Source: Saccharofermentans sp. | GTDB lineage: Bacteria > Bacillota > Clostridia > Saccharofermentanales > Saccharofermentanaceae | Direction of reading: 5' to 3' | NCBI GenBank assembly: GCA_016288885.1 | Contig: JAEFAV010000007.1 | Location: 78,356 to 142,355, forward strand | Length of the DNA: 64,000 bases | In this document: positions 8,881 through 18,100 of the stretch, piece after piece | How the letters are laid out: every line of letters starts with the position of its first letter | How positions within the stretch are numbered: position 1 is the first letter of the stretch | Program-made: the position numbers and the translations under genes | The notes under the pieces: generated by a model | Databases searched by the model: none | Seen by the model: only the letters and a program-made list of their open reading frames with translations | What the model was told of the DNA's origin: nothing

Positions 8881-10809
8881 ATGCTTGACGGTTTTATCAG
8901 AGTAGCGGCGGCAAGTCCGAAGGTCAGAGTCGGAGACGTTGATTATAATGTCAGCCAGACTGTTGAGTTCGCTAAAAAGGCTGCAGATAACGATTGTGCA
9001 GTTGCCGTTTTCCCGGAGTTAGGATTAACCGGATATACCTGCGGCGATCTTTTCCTGCAAAATGCTTTGCTTGATAAGGCGATCGAAGGCTTGTACGATC
9101 TGGCAGAGCAGACCGCAGATCTGAATACCGTGATCATCGCCGGTCTGCCTTTTGTTTTATCCGGTAAGCTCTATAATGTTGCAGCCGTTATCCATCAGGG
9201 TGACATAATAGGCATCGTTCCGAAACAGAATATTCCGAACTACTCTGAGTTTTATGAACTCAGGCATTTCATGCCTTTTGAAGATGACGGGATCGTCATG
9301 ACTGATGATGATATCTGTTTCGGAAGGGCAGTGTTCAGTTGTGACGGATTCAGCTTTGCGGTCGAGATCTGTGAAGATCTGTGGGTTGCAACGAGTCCCT
9401 CTGTTGATTATGTGAAAAGCGGTGCAGAGATCATTTTTAATCTGTCCTGCTCGGATGAGATCATAGGTAAGGCGAAGTTTCGAAGAGATCTTGTTAAGAT
9501 GCAGAGCGCTAAGCTTATGGCGGCTTATGTATATTGTGATGCAGGGTTAGGAGAATCAACGCAGGATCTTGTTTTCGCCGGGCATAATCTTATCGCTGAG
9601 AACGGCAAGATCCTAAGCGAGAGCAAGAGATTTGCCAATGATAATGATGACGATGCGATCATTTACGCTGATATAGATCTGGAGCGCATCGAGGCAGACA
9701 GAAGAAGATCTAATACTTTCGCGGCAGATAATACCGGATATTACGGTGTGGATATAATTGAATTTGATGCTGAATTCCCGGATATCACGCCTCAAAGGAA
9801 GATCAGCAGAACGCCTTTTGTTCCAAAGAGTAAAGACGATCTTGCAGCAAGATGCGAGGATATCCTCAGCATGCAGGCAGCAGGCCTCTATACCAGACTT
9901 AAGGCTATAAATTGCAGTAAAGCAGTCATCGGTCTTTCGGGCGGACTTGATTCCACGCTCGCTCTCATAGTTACCATCCATGCTTTCGATAAACTTGGTC
10001 TTGACCGCAAGAACATCATTGCTATTACCATGCCAGGTTTCGGCACGACGGCAAGGACCAAGAACAATTCGATAAACATAGCTGAAGAATACGGCTGTAC
10101 ATTAAGGGAGATCCCGATCTCCGAGTCAGTCACTCAGCATTTTAAGGATATCGGCCACGACATCGACGTTCACGACGTCACATATGAGAATTCCCAGGCG
10201 AGGGAGCGTACTCAGATCCTTATGGACGTTGCAAACCAGGAGGGCGGCATAGTCATTGGAACGGGCGACCTTTCCGAACTCGCTCTCGGATGGGCTACTT
10301 ATAACGGCGATCATATGTCGATGTATGGAGTTAACTGTTCTATCCCGAAGACTCTGGTAAGGTATCTTGTATCTTATGAATCAACACGCACGGCAGATGT
10401 TAATCCGTCGCTTTCCAAGGCGCTTGCGGACATAGTTGCTACGCCTGTTTCGCCCGAGCTCCTGCCTCCGACTGAGGACGGAAAGATATCTCAGAAGACC
10501 GAAGAAACAGTCGGACCTTATGAACTCCACGATTTCTTCCTTTATTACATGATCAGGTACGGCTTTACACCTTCGAAGATATACCGTATGGCGCTTACGG
10601 CTTTTGACGGAACGTATGATGCAGATACGATCTACAAGTGGGAAGAGACTTTCTTAAGACGTTTCTTTGCACAGCAGTTCAAGAGATCCTGCGTTCCGGA
10701 CGGTCCGAAGGTCGGTACTGTATCTCTGTCTCCGAGAGGCGACTGGAGAATGCCTTCCGATGCATCCCGAAATGTATGGCTTGATGACTTAAAGACAGTA
10801 AAGGAATGA
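8881..10809 (+). CDS. nadE: Glutamine-dependent NAD+ synthetase
   Basis: This 642-residue enzyme amidates nicotinic acid adenine dinucleotide to NAD+, taking ammonia from glutamine. The N-terminal nitrilase-type glutaminase domain (residues 1 to about 290) shows its Glu-Lys-Cys triad context in FPELGLTGYTCGDLF, PKQNIPNYSEFYE and EICEDLWV. The C-terminal synthetase domain carries the ATP-binding loop LSGGLDSTLALIV (about 353-365) and the DLSELALGWATY region. Length is typical of the two-domain enzyme. The start follows GGGAGGT. The last bases overlap the next gene (ATGA), so an nadE-SGNH operon is likely. A nadD homologue lies further along the window. Confidence 0.96.
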   Translation: MLDGFIRVAAASPKVRVGDVDYNVSQTVEFAKKAADNDCAVAVFPELGLTGYTCGDLFLQNALLDKAIEGLYDLAEQTADLNTVIIAGLPFVLSGKLYNVAAVIHQGDIIGIVPKQNIPNYSEFYELRHFMPFEDDGIVMTDDDICFGRAVFSCDGFSFAVEICEDLWVATSPSVDYVKSGAEIIFNLSCSDEIIGKAKFRRDLVKMQSAKLMAAYVYCDAGLGESTQDLVFAGHNLIAENGKILSESKRFANDNDDDAIIYADIDLERIEADRRRSNTFAADNTGYYGVDIIEFDAEFPDITPQRKISRTPFVPKSKDDLAARCEDILSMQAAGLYTRLKAINCSKAVIGLSGGLDSTLALIVTIHAFDKLGLDRKNIIAITMPGFGTTARTKNNSINIAEEYGCTLREIPISESVTQHFKDIGHDIDVHDVTYENSQARERTQILMDVANQEGGIVIGTGDLSELALGWATYNGDHMSMYGVNCSIPKTLVRYLVSYESTRTADVNPSLSKALADIVATPVSPELLPPTEDGKISQKTEETVGPYELHDFFLYYMIRYGFTPSKIYRMALTAFDGTYDADTIYKWEETFLRRFFAQQFKRSCVPDGPKVGTVSLSPRGDWRMPSDASRNVWLDDLKTVKE

Positions 10810-11444
10810 ATATGAAATCAGTAGTTTGTTTTGGCGATTCAAATACTTATGGACATAATCCGGTAAACGGCGAAAGACTTTCCGAAGATATAAGGTGGCC
10901 TTGCGTTCTCCAGAAACTCCTTGGCGATGAGTTCAAGGTAATTGAAGAGGGACTTAACGGCAGGACCACAGTTTTCGATGATCCTAACGACGACTGGAAG
11001 AACGGTGTTGATTACATAAAGGGTATACTGTGCACGCACAGGCCCGTTGATTATCTTGTCATCATGCTCGGGACCAATGACATGAAGACCGTGTATAATG
11101 CTTCCCTTGATGCGATATCTTCAGGACTTAATGAGATCGTCAACAAGGCTGAAAGCGTTATGAATATCAAGCAGGGATATGTCCCGAAGATCCTTGTCGT
11201 ATCACCTCCGGAGATCTCTCCGGATGTTCTGAAAGGACCTTTTTGCGATTCTTTCGATGAAGTATCCATAGATAAATCCAAGCGTCTCGCAGAATACTAT
11301 AAGAAAGTCGCAGACAAACACGGATGCATGTTCCTGGATGCTAAGCTTTATATCAAGCCTTCAGTCGAGGACGGCCTGCATCTTGATCCTGCGGGACACA
11401 AGGGTCTTGCCGAGGCAGTTTATAACGCGCTTAAGGGTTTGTAA
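10806..11444 (+). CDS. SGNH/GDSL-family hydrolase (arylesterase-like)
   Basis: This is a 212-residue cytoplasmic serine hydrolase with no signal peptide. Block I is CFGDSNTYGHNP with the nucleophilic serine at about residue 10. Block III is MLGTNDMK, and block V is DGLHLDPAGHKGLAE, supplying the catalytic Asp and His. This pattern fits small bacterial acetyl-esterases and arylesterases that deacylate sugars or lipids; the substrate is unknown. Its ATG overlaps the nadE stop by four bases. The pnp promoter lies right at its end. Confidence 0.88.
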   Translation: MNMKSVVCFGDSNTYGHNPVNGERLSEDIRWPCVLQKLLGDEFKVIEEGLNGRTTVFDDPNDDWKNGVDYIKGILCTHRPVDYLVIMLGTNDMKTVYNASLDAISSGLNEIVNKAESVMNIKQGYVPKILVVSPPEISPDVLKGPFCDSFDEVSIDKSKRLAEYYKKVADKHGCMFLDAKLYIKPSVEDGLHLDPAGHKGLAEAVYNALKGL

Positions 11445-11445
11445 T

Positions 11446-11473
11446 TTGTCTTATTGCGCTTTTAGTATATAAT
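11446..11473 (+). promoter_or_regulatory. Probable promoter of pnp
   Basis: TTGTCT (11446-11451) and a perfect TATAAT (11468-11473) are separated by 16 bases, directly after the SGNH stop codon. The predicted start of transcription is near 11480, just before the 5' arm of the leader hairpin. Confidence 0.6.
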
Positions 11474-11486
11474 TATTAAGTTCGAG

Positions 11487-11594
11487 AAGGAGTGTAGTGT
11501 GTAGATTGACTGCCCGAACATCGAGCTTTGTTTTGCTCGGACCGTGAATCTACGAACTACCTCCTTTAAATAAATTCTATATTTCATAAAGGAG
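11487..11594 (+). promoter_or_regulatory. Structured leader of pnp with a long duplex and alternative ribosome-site pairing
   Basis: The 5' arm 11487-11507 (AAGGAGTGTAGTGTGTAGATT) pairs with 11547-11566 over about 18 bases with a bulge and a small mismatch. An inner CGAGC/GCTCG hairpin caps it. The 3' arm ends in CTCCTTT, which is also complementary to the pnp ribosome site AAAGGAG (11588-11594). In E. coli, RNase III cuts a pnp leader duplex and PNPase then represses its own synthesis. A similar architecture here suggests autoregulation, but that function is inferred from the sequence fold only. Confidence 0.6.
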
Positions 11595-11600
11595 ATTCAG

Positions 11601-13850
11601 ATGGAAAAGATTTTCAGAACTGAAATCGCCGGCAGACCGTTGGTAGTCGAGACCGGTAAGATCGCGCAGTTTGCTAATGGTTCCGCACTCGTAAGATACG
11701 GTGAGACAACCGTGCTTTCCACAGCAACTGCAAGTGCCACACCTCGTGAGGGAATTGATTTCTTCCCGCTTTCAGTAGATTACGAGGAGAAGATGTATGC
11801 GGTAGGTAAGATGCCGGGCGGCTTCCTTAAGAGAGAGGGAAGACCGGGCGAGAAGGCTATTCTCGTTTCCCGTGTTATCGACCGTCCTATCAGACCTTTG
11901 TTCCCTAAGGACTTAAGAAATGATGTCTGTGTCAACAACCTCGTTATGTCCGTTGACCCTGACTGTTCTCCCGAGATCACGGCCATGCTCGGTACATCCA
12001 TTGCTATCGCTATTTCCGATATCCCGTGGAAGGGACCTGTCGGAGGCGTCGTTTTAGGACTTATCGACGGCAAGACTATCATCAATCCTACGCTCGAGCA
12101 GCGTGAAGTATCACAGATGTACGTTACTCTTGCAGGTACCCTGAGCAAGATCTGCATGGTAGAGGCAGGAGCTAACGAAGTACCTGATGACGTAATGCTG
12201 AATGCTATTGCTGAAGGTCACGAAGTCATTAAGCAGATCTGCGAATTCATTAACAGCATCGTAGCTGAGATCGGTAAGGAGAAGTTCACTTACGAATCTG
12301 CTGACGTACCGGAAGAGATCTTCGAAGCAGTTAAGGAATATGGCTGGGATAAGATGCGTGCAGCAGTCCTTTCCAAGGAAAAGGAAGTAAGGGACGCTAA
12401 CGTTGCAGCACTCCAGGAAGAGGTTGCTGCTCTCCTCGAAGAGAAGGAAGAGGGCCTTTCCAAGTGGGCTCCTGATGCCATCTATAAGCTCGAAAAGAAG
12501 GTCGTAAGAGATTACCTCTTCCGTGAGCATGTCAGAGTAGACGGCAGAGCTTTGGATGAGATCAGACCTTTATCCTGCGCAGTAGGCGTTCTCCCGAGAG
12601 TTCATGGTTCGTCATTCTTCCAGAGAGGCCAGACACAGGTAATGAATATCTGTACATTGGCTCCTCTTGATGACGCACAGAAGCTCGAAGGTCTTGATGA
12701 GCAGACATATAAGAGATATATGCATCATTACAACTTCCCGGGTTATTCCACAGGTGAGGCTAAGCCTTCCAAGTCACCCGGAAGAAGAGAGATCGGTCAC
12801 GGCGCTCTTGCCGAGAGATCACTCATTCCTGTACTTCCTTCTGAGGAAGAGTTCCCTTACTCGATCAGAACAGTATCCGAGATCACGATGAGTAACGGTT
12901 CCACATCACAGGGTTCAGTCTGCGCTTCAACGCTCTCACTTATGGACGCAGGCGTTCCGATCAAGAGACCTGTTGCAGGTATATCTTCAGGACTTATCAC
13001 GGATCCCGACAATGACGACAACTTCCTCGTATTCATGGATATCCAGGGCATCGAGGACTTCTTCGGCGATATGGACTTCAAGGTTGCCGGTACTACAGAA
13101 GGTATCACATCCATCCAGGTCGATATCAAGGTAGAAGGTCTTACGTTAGACATCATCAAGGCTGCTTTCGAGATGACACACAAGGGAAGACTCCATATCA
13201 TCAATGACATAATTCTTCCCTGCATTCCTGCACCCCGTGCAGAGCTCAACAAGTGGGCTCCCAGAATCATCTCCATGCAGGTTCCCGTTGACAAGATCAG
13301 AGAAGTCATCGGTTCCGGCGGAAAGGTCATCAACAAGATCATTGCCGATACCGGCGCTGAGATCAACATCAACGATGACGGTATGGTCTATATCTCCACA
13401 CCTGATCTCGAAAAGGCCGAGAAGGCAAAGATGATCATCAACGGCATCATATCTGATCCTGAGGTAGGCACAGAGTACGACGGCGTTGTTACAAGACTCA
13501 TGGACTTCGGTGCTTTTGTAGAGTTCCTCCCGGGTAAGGAAGGTCTCGTTCACATCTCCAAGATGGCTTGGAACAGAGTAGAGAAGGTTGAAGATGTACT
13601 TCATGAGGGTGATAAGGTTCACGTTAAGCTCATTGAGATCGATTCACAGGGAAGACTTAACCTCTCCATCCGCGACTGCTTACCTAAGCCGGACGATTTC
13701 GTAGAGGAAGAGCCCAGAAGAAGAGAGGGCAGACCCAATCGTGAGAGAAGAGGCGGATTTGCCGGCAGAAACGGTGGCAGAAAGAACTTTGGCGACAACG
13801 ACGGCGAGCAGGCTCCCGAGAATCCCAAGGGCAGAAGAAGAGAATTCTGA
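11601..13850 (+). CDS. pnp: Polyribonucleotide nucleotidyltransferase (PNPase)
   Basis: This 749-residue 3'-5' phosphorolytic exoribonuclease works in mRNA decay and forms a trimer. Two RNase PH domains (about 1-215 and 310-540) are joined by a helical domain. They are followed by a KH domain (IREVIGSGGKVINKI, about 567-581) and an S1 domain (GVVTRLMDFGAFVEFLPGKEGLVHIS, about 630-655). The second PH domain has the expected FFQRGQTQ segment. The tail after the S1 domain is rich in Arg, Gly and Asn, a likely flexible RNA-binding extension. The ATG follows AAAGGAG. The structured leader points to autoregulation. Confidence 0.97.
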   Translation: MEKIFRTEIAGRPLVVETGKIAQFANGSALVRYGETTVLSTATASATPREGIDFFPLSVDYEEKMYAVGKMPGGFLKREGRPGEKAILVSRVIDRPIRPLFPKDLRNDVCVNNLVMSVDPDCSPEITAMLGTSIAIAISDIPWKGPVGGVVLGLIDGKTIINPTLEQREVSQMYVTLAGTLSKICMVEAGANEVPDDVMLNAIAEGHEVIKQICEFINSIVAEIGKEKFTYESADVPEEIFEAVKEYGWDKMRAAVLSKEKEVRDANVAALQEEVAALLEEKEEGLSKWAPDAIYKLEKKVVRDYLFREHVRVDGRALDEIRPLSCAVGVLPRVHGSSFFQRGQTQVMNICTLAPLDDAQKLEGLDEQTYKRYMHHYNFPGYSTGEAKPSKSPGRREIGHGALAERSLIPVLPSEEEFPYSIRTVSEITMSNGSTSQGSVCASTLSLMDAGVPIKRPVAGISSGLITDPDNDDNFLVFMDIQGIEDFFGDMDFKVAGTTEGITSIQVDIKVEGLTLDIIKAAFEMTHKGRLHIINDIILPCIPAPRAELNKWAPRIISMQVPVDKIREVIGSGGKVINKIIADTGAEININDDGMVYISTPDLEKAEKAKMIINGIISDPEVGTEYDGVVTRLMDFGAFVEFLPGKEGLVHISKMAWNRVEKVEDVLHEGDKVHVKLIEIDSQGRLNLSIRDCLPKPDDFVEEEPRRREGRPNRERRGGFAGRNGGRKNFGDNDGEQAPENPKGRRREF

Positions 13851-13876
13851 TAAATACTTTATAAAGGGGTGACACT

Positions 13877-14989
13877 ATGGCAGAGAACATGGGAAACACA
13901 GAAGAACAGATGGAAGTCGTTACTGCGGCTCAAACCGAGGACGTAACTGACAAGAAGTGTCCGAATTGCGGCGCTACGGTAGTTTACGATCCTGACACTC
14001 TGTCCATGACTTGCCCGTTCTGCGGCTACTCAAGGACACTTCCCAAGCCTGAAGACAACGGACAGGACGTAGAGGAACTGGATTTTGCTTCTGCCAAGAA
14101 CCGTGAGAGCCTCGACTGGGGTAAAGAAAAGAAATCTCTGGTCTGCAAGAACTGCGGCGCTGAGACGATCATGGATTCCGCTGACACGGCGCAGTGCTGC
14201 CCTTACTGCGGTTCCACCCAGGTAATGCCTGTTGACAACGATGATGACGTCGTTGCACCGGGCGGTGTCGTTCCTTTCGAGATCACGAAGGAAAAGGCTG
14301 CACAGCTTTTCAAGAGCTGGATGAAGGGTAAGCTTTTTGCACCCAAGGAAGCCAAGCAGAGCTGTGAAGCAAAGAACTTCAACGGTGTATATCTTCCTTA
14401 CTGGACATACGATTCACAGACAACGTCTCCTTATGAGATCAAGCTCGGTTTCAACAGCAAGGATAAGGACGGCAACACAGTCACAACGTACAGAACATAC
14501 CGCGGTATCTATGAGCGTTTCATCGATGACGAGACCGTCTATGCCAGCAAAAAGACTACGAACCGCTTTATCAAGCAGGCGTCGGTCTTCGATTTCTCCA
14601 AGCTTCGCAAGTATTCACCTGAGTTCATCGCAGGTTTCCTTGCAGAGCGCTACACCGTAGGTCTTGATGAAGGCTGGGATATTGCCAAGGATCAGATCAA
14701 GGATAAGCTCAAGAATGAGATCTCCAGCATGGAAAGAAAGAAGAGAAAGGCTGACAGCGTTTCAAAGCTCACTTTCAATACGGCTTATTCGAAAGTTACC
14801 TATAAATACGTTCTTGCTCCTATCTGGATCGCAAACTTCAAGTTCAAGGATAAGCTCTACAATATCGTAGTTAATGGTCAGACAGGTCAGATCAAGGGCG
14901 AGGCTCCGGTATCTCCTATCAAGGTTGCAATTGCAATCGCTATTGCTATCGCAATTCTTATCATCCTGTACCTGCTTTTCAATAATTAA
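13877..14989 (+). CDS. Zinc-ribbon membrane protein of unknown function
   Basis: This 370-residue protein has no assigned function that I recognise. It contains two four-cysteine zinc ribbons: CPNCGATVVYDP...CPFCGY (about residues 28-53) and CKNCGAETIMD...CCPYCGS (about 91-117). A middle region of about 200 residues is rich in aromatic and charged residues, including YLPYWTYDSQ. The single C-terminal membrane helix has the odd run VAIAIAIAIAILIILYLLF. Related TFIIB-type zinc-ribbon proteins occur in Clostridia and have been loosely described as replication-restart-like; nothing here supports that. The protein is predicted to be tail-anchored with the ribbons in the cytoplasm. It follows pnp by 26 bases, with its own AAGGGGTG ribosome site and a strong terminator. 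Confidence 0.8.
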   Translation: MAENMGNTEEQMEVVTAAQTEDVTDKKCPNCGATVVYDPDTLSMTCPFCGYSRTLPKPEDNGQDVEELDFASAKNRESLDWGKEKKSLVCKNCGAETIMDSADTAQCCPYCGSTQVMPVDNDDDVVAPGGVVPFEITKEKAAQLFKSWMKGKLFAPKEAKQSCEAKNFNGVYLPYWTYDSQTTSPYEIKLGFNSKDKDGNTVTTYRTYRGIYERFIDDETVYASKKTTNRFIKQASVFDFSKLRKYSPEFIAGFLAERYTVGLDEGWDIAKDQIKDKLKNEISSMERKKRKADSVSKLTFNTAYSKVTYKYVLAPIWIANFKFKDKLYNIVVNGQTGQIKGEAPVSPIKVAIAIAIAIAILIILYLLFNN

Positions 14990-15012
14990 CATATTTTAAG
15001 TAAGGCTGATAA

Positions 15013-15053
15013 AAGGCTGTCTCATGGTGTTTTCGCTTGAGACAGCCTTTTTT
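15013..15053 (+). terminator. Rho-independent terminator after the zinc-ribbon gene
   Basis: AAGGCTGTCTCA and TGAGACAGCCTT form a perfect 12-base-pair stem with a 13-base loop, and the 3' arm runs into TTTTTT. Confidence 0.9.
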
Positions 15054-15076
15054 GATGACAAATTTGTGGTAATTTG

Positions 15077-15125
15077 TTCAAATTCATTTGAATCTCTTGA
15101 AATTTTTACAATTTGTTCATAGAAT
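15077..15125 (+). promoter_or_regulatory. Promoter region of the surface adhesin gene, with a palindrome at the -35
   Basis: TTGAAA (15097-15102) and TAGAAT (15120-15125) are separated by 17 bases. A near-palindrome TTCAAATTCATTTGAA lies just upstream of the -35. Words of the form AATTTGTTCA recur before and after it. Together these could be a regulator site controlling a surface-protein gene. The ORF-track start (TTG 15088) falls inside this promoter. Confidence 0.5.
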
Positions 15126-15162
15126 TACGCTGATAAAATATTTTTATTTTTTAGGAGTTTCT

Positions 15163-18100
15163 ATGTTCAATATCGCGAAAAGAGCAACTTCGGCAATCGT
15201 GGCATTTGCAGTAGTACTTGGAACATTGGCCTTGGAACCTGTCTTCACAGGCAAAAAGAACCAGGTAAATGCTGCAACAATATATGATTCAGCGAGTGCC
15301 ATCAACTACGCAACGATCCTTGGAGGCGCGGTCGACTACGGTATCGTAGCTGAAACGGTAGTACAGCGTAACCATACAGAGACTAATTTCGCGACCAATC
15401 ACTATATTCATGAAAAAGATAATATTGACGTAGATTTCATAGATTCGACTGCTCTTTTCCTGGTAGGTAAATATACTCCCGGTCAAGGAGATAATGCTTA
15501 TATCAGATTTGGCAAAACGACTGCCAGCGCGATTTATTTTGAAGCTCCGAGTGATGTGTTTGGCGGATATGATCCGACTATAGCCGCTAAGTTTAATACA
15601 ACAAACGGAAATATTAAGTTCGAAGGCGGATATACCGATAAGCCTTTTGTCCAGGCTATCAATCCTAATGCCAGCGTAAACGTTAACCGTCTTCTTAACA
15701 GAATCTGTTCAGATAAAGCTGTAGAAGATGCGGAAATGGGCTGGTCATATTTCCTTCAGGCAAGAGCTGAATCTGCTGATTATTGCTTAGAAGCTTCTAA
15801 AATAACCAATTCTAATGGATTTGTTACTATCGATGCTACGGATTCCAAGTACGACGGAAAAGTAGTTTACGTTAATGTCACTCCCGAAATGCTTCCTGCT
15901 CTTGCTTCATCCGAGCAGTTCAGGATAAGGAAGAATCCTTCTTCTGTTGTAGTACTTAACATTAATGGCGGTACAAATAAAGGTTCGGCATTGCGTCTGT
16001 CACAACCGAGAGTAGAGGTTAATGGAGTAGGTAATTTCAAGGGTCATACTTCTTCAAACGGTTCAGATTTAGATAAGGCCAGAGCAATTCAGGAGAACTA
16101 TAACCAGACTGTCATCTGGAATATCATGGGAACCGCAGATGTTGAGCTTCAGTGTACCGGTGGTGCCGTGCTTGCTCCTAATACTAAAAACGTAACTCTT
16201 GTTGACGGTAACTCATGCGGTTGGGTAGTTACAAGAGGTACATTTAACATGAATCAGGAATTCCATTTCCTGTATTCCGGTTCAAGCAGAGACAGTTACG
16301 GCCAGATGCATTTCGCGCTTACAAAAGCATTTACAAAGAACTATGCTCCTCACGGTTCCGTTAAGCAGGATACAACAGTAGATATCCTTAATGACAGCAC
16401 ATACAGCTTTAATTTTGTCGAATATGACCGTCCTGCTTCGGGCGGCGCAGAATTCCAGACTATTCGAAGCGGCGGGATCAACAAAGTTGTTTATGCCAAG
16501 AAGGACGGTACAGTTACGTTCCCGATCGTGAATTTTACATGTTCCGGTAACGGGGATTATTATGATGTTCCCAAGGGTCAGGAGAAAATGTACTATTTCA
16601 GGGTAACTGAAAACAATGCATTAGCTACTCATCAGATTTCTGCTTCTGACCAGCGTTATATTGAAAATTCAAACGGTTACATCGACATGAGACTTAAGGT
16701 CGCCGTTGATTCCAAGGGTAACTTTACATATTTCGTAGATTATAAATCCGTAACGGGTGACGGCGTGGTCTTCAGAAAATATCAGGAAGACTACAAGGAC
16801 TTCATTAAGATGTCAGGCGTCCAGTTTGACCTTGGCGCATTCTATAATAAGGTAAGAGATACAGAACCTTTGTATATAGATATAACCAAGACATTTGGCG
16901 GCGGTGTAACGGAAGATGACCTTAAGTATCTTACATTTGAGATCTATGAGGTTGATAAGAGCGGTTCTTCAGCTCCGAAGGTTGTTGCCACATATAATTT
17001 CGGAACTGATTTCGAAAAAACAACAGATGCTGCAGGCAAAGAAATATATAAGCTTAAGCATATGTTTGCGGCAGATGCCTCAAAGACATACTATGTTAAA
17101 GAAAGCAATTATAATATAGCTACAGCCGAGATAGTAGTTGTTACTTATACGCTTCCTGACGGAAAAACAGGAAATGTTACCAATACAGGAATGACAGCTG
17201 ATTTCCAGGTCGATACAACCAACAATAGTAATAATCCTTATGTAGTTGCATTCGATAACCAGTATACCCTTTATCAGGGAAAGATCGTCTTAACTAAGAC
17301 GATCGAAGGTCCTGTAACCGATAAGGATATCGAAGGATTAACGTTCGAAGTTTACGAAGAAGGCACAAACAAACTTGTATGGTCCGGATCACTCAAGGAT
17401 ACAAAGGGTTCGGCTCCTAAGTTTACGGTCGATTCGAATGGTGTGTATACATCTGAAGAGATAGGTGTTCCGCGTGGTACTTATTATGTTGTGGAAAAGC
17501 TTACAACAGATGCAGGAACCGTTACGGTAACATATAAGATCGACAATACCGACGGAAAGCCGGTTGCTGATTATGACAATAAGAAAGTACAGACTTCTAC
17601 ATTTGTTGTCGATAACAATCAAAAAGTACAGCTTGATTTTAAGAACATCTATACCGGCGGAAGCATCAAGCTTCTTAAGACATATGAAGGTGAGATCAAA
17701 TCAGGTGTTACTTCATTCCCTGCAGCCATCAAAGGCAATGATGGTAAGTATTATGATGCTAAGGGCAATGCTTATGATTCAGAGAAGCTGATCATGGTTC
17801 CTGTTGATACGACAGGTATCACGGTTGATAATCTTCCCGTACAGACTTATACGGTTTATGAGGTAGATCCTGAATCCTATGCGGGAGAAGGTTACAGGCT
17901 CAGTGCCAATTCAGTAAAGAGTGCGTCAGTTACCGTAACTGCCGGAAATGTGGCAGAGCTGACATTTAACAATATTTATGAAGTTGCTCCCGGCTCGCTT
18001 ACCATCTCAAAGACGATCAGCGGAGCACCGTTGAATGATCTTGAGACCATAAGCTTTGTTGTAACTGATGAAAACGGAAAGACTCTTTCAGTACCTGATC

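Noticed and set aside
13043-13500. Several long minus-strand ORFs opposite smc, pnp and hppA
   Set aside because: They mirror the codon pattern of strong plus-strand genes, lack ribosome sites and do not resemble known families.
15088-15162. ORF-track TTG start of the adhesin gene
   Set aside because: It lies within the promoter and lacks a ribosome site; ATG 15163 follows TTAGGAG and starts a typical signal peptide.
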